Of a stretch of DNA of 21,866 nucleotides, positions 21,606 to 21,866 are shown one piece after another. Source of the DNA: a virus; IMG/VR virus record IMGVR_UViG_3300037189_017217, positions 1 through 21,866 of that record; one strand, written 5' to 3'. Position 1 is the stretch's first letter; every line of letters starts with the position of its first letter. Position numbers and translations under genes: made by a program. The notes under the pieces were generated by a model. That model was not told where the DNA came from and ran no database searches. It worked only from the letters and a program-made list of their open reading frames with translations.

Positions 21606-21866
21606 TTATAATCCAAATCTTGTATGCTCTGCCGCATAGTTGTTAGTAATATCTGCTTGACTTAATGCTCTGTTATAAACACGCACTACGCTCAATTTTC
21701 CGCCCCAATTATTAGTAGTCTCTTGGTCCCAACGACTCATCACATTGTATCCAACAACGTTTGCTGTTCCAACTGGGCTGTCAGTAGTAGCATTTATTAA
21801 CGTTTGATTTACATATAGTTCAAGGGTAGTACCGTCATAGGTTCCAACTACATGGTACCATGCTCC
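21606..21866 (-). CDS. LamG/concanavalin-like domain protein (partial; C-terminal 86 aa)
   Basis: An open frame enters from the right edge and ends at TAA (21608-21606). The visible 86 residues begin GAWYHVVGTYDGTTLELYVN, the typical W-x-H-V-x-x-T-Y-D-G strand pair of LamG/Laminin_G_3 jelly-roll domains. The frame ends with WGGKLSVVRVYNRALSQADI and NNYAAEH, the usual closing strand and helix of that domain. Such domains bind glycans and are frequent at the tips of phage fibres. The N-terminal part, and thus the size and anchoring region, are outside the window. Confidence 0.88.
   Translation of the reverse strand, partial: GAWYHVVGTYDGTTLELYVNQTLINATTDSPVGTANVVGYNVMSRWDQETTNNWGGKLSVVRVYNRALSQADITNNYAAEHTRFGL

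Overview
The window is part of the genome of a tailed double-stranded DNA phage, most likely a T4-like myovirus of an environmental Gram-negative bacterium. The evidence is a T4 gp44-type sliding-clamp loader, a gp31/GroES-type co-chaperonin, PhoH, a phage dCMP deaminase, tail-fibre and baseplate-type proteins, a full lysis cassette with inner- and outer-membrane spanins (hence an outer membrane in the host), and T4-style late promoter boxes. The DNA is A+T-rich and packed almost solid. All genes but one lie on the minus strand, with TAATG, ATGA or TAATATG junctions. The host cannot be named from the sequence. No tRNA, rRNA, CRISPR, IS element or integrase was seen, and no gene-free stretch exceeds about 160 bases.

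Layout in transcription order (right to left). (1) 21.9-14.9 kb is a structural block: the C-terminus of a LamG-like lectin protein, a papain-family (C1) peptidase, a 455-aa tail fibre with a 4-residue repeat, a 1023-aa protein with putative Ig repeats, a 376-aa structural protein and a 76-aa conserved small protein. (2) 14.9-13.7 kb holds a stand-alone fragment resembling the DNA polymerase III alpha core, an 88-aa small protein and a GroES-like co-chaperonin. (3) 13.63-11.19 kb starts at a promoter nested in a terminator hairpin and encodes a 55-aa membrane protein, a 91-aa protein, the clamp-loader ATPase, a sulfotransferase-like protein and dCMP deaminase. A bidirectional terminator separates it from phoH, the only plus-strand gene, which has an unusual structured leader. 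(4) 10.27-6.45 kb has two conserved phage proteins, then a GH19 endolysin, an Rz-like i-spanin, an Rz1-like lipoprotein, an Ala-rich coiled coil, a holin with an FG-rich tail and a small exported protein. (5) 6.37-2.55 kb has a second terminator/promoter overlap, then a zinc-finger-less DnaJ, a ClpA-type unfoldase with its own strong promoter, and a 215-aa unknown. (6) 2.48-0 kb is a cassette behind a late promoter box: a 123-aa unknown, a 405-aa protein with ligase-like motifs and a cytidylyltransferase-like nucleotidyltransferase that leaves the window. All three proteins begin with a similar M-x-[LI]-R-E peptide.

Two promoter classes are visible. Consensus sigma70 promoters (TTGAC[AT], 16-17 bp, TA[TC]AAT) precede dnaJ, clpA and the 55-aa/clamp-loader operon, which are host-takeover and replication functions. 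A [GC]ATAAATA box precedes the tail fibre, the 376-aa structural gene, the holin and the 123-aa cassette, fitting late expression. The leading new ideas are: the N-terminal tag on the late cassette may be a capsid-targeting peptide for proteins packaged in the virion; the 405-aa protein may be a covalent nucleotidyltransferase (ligase-like); the phage ClpA keeps a ClpP-docking loop; and phoH may be controlled by mutually exclusive leader hairpins.
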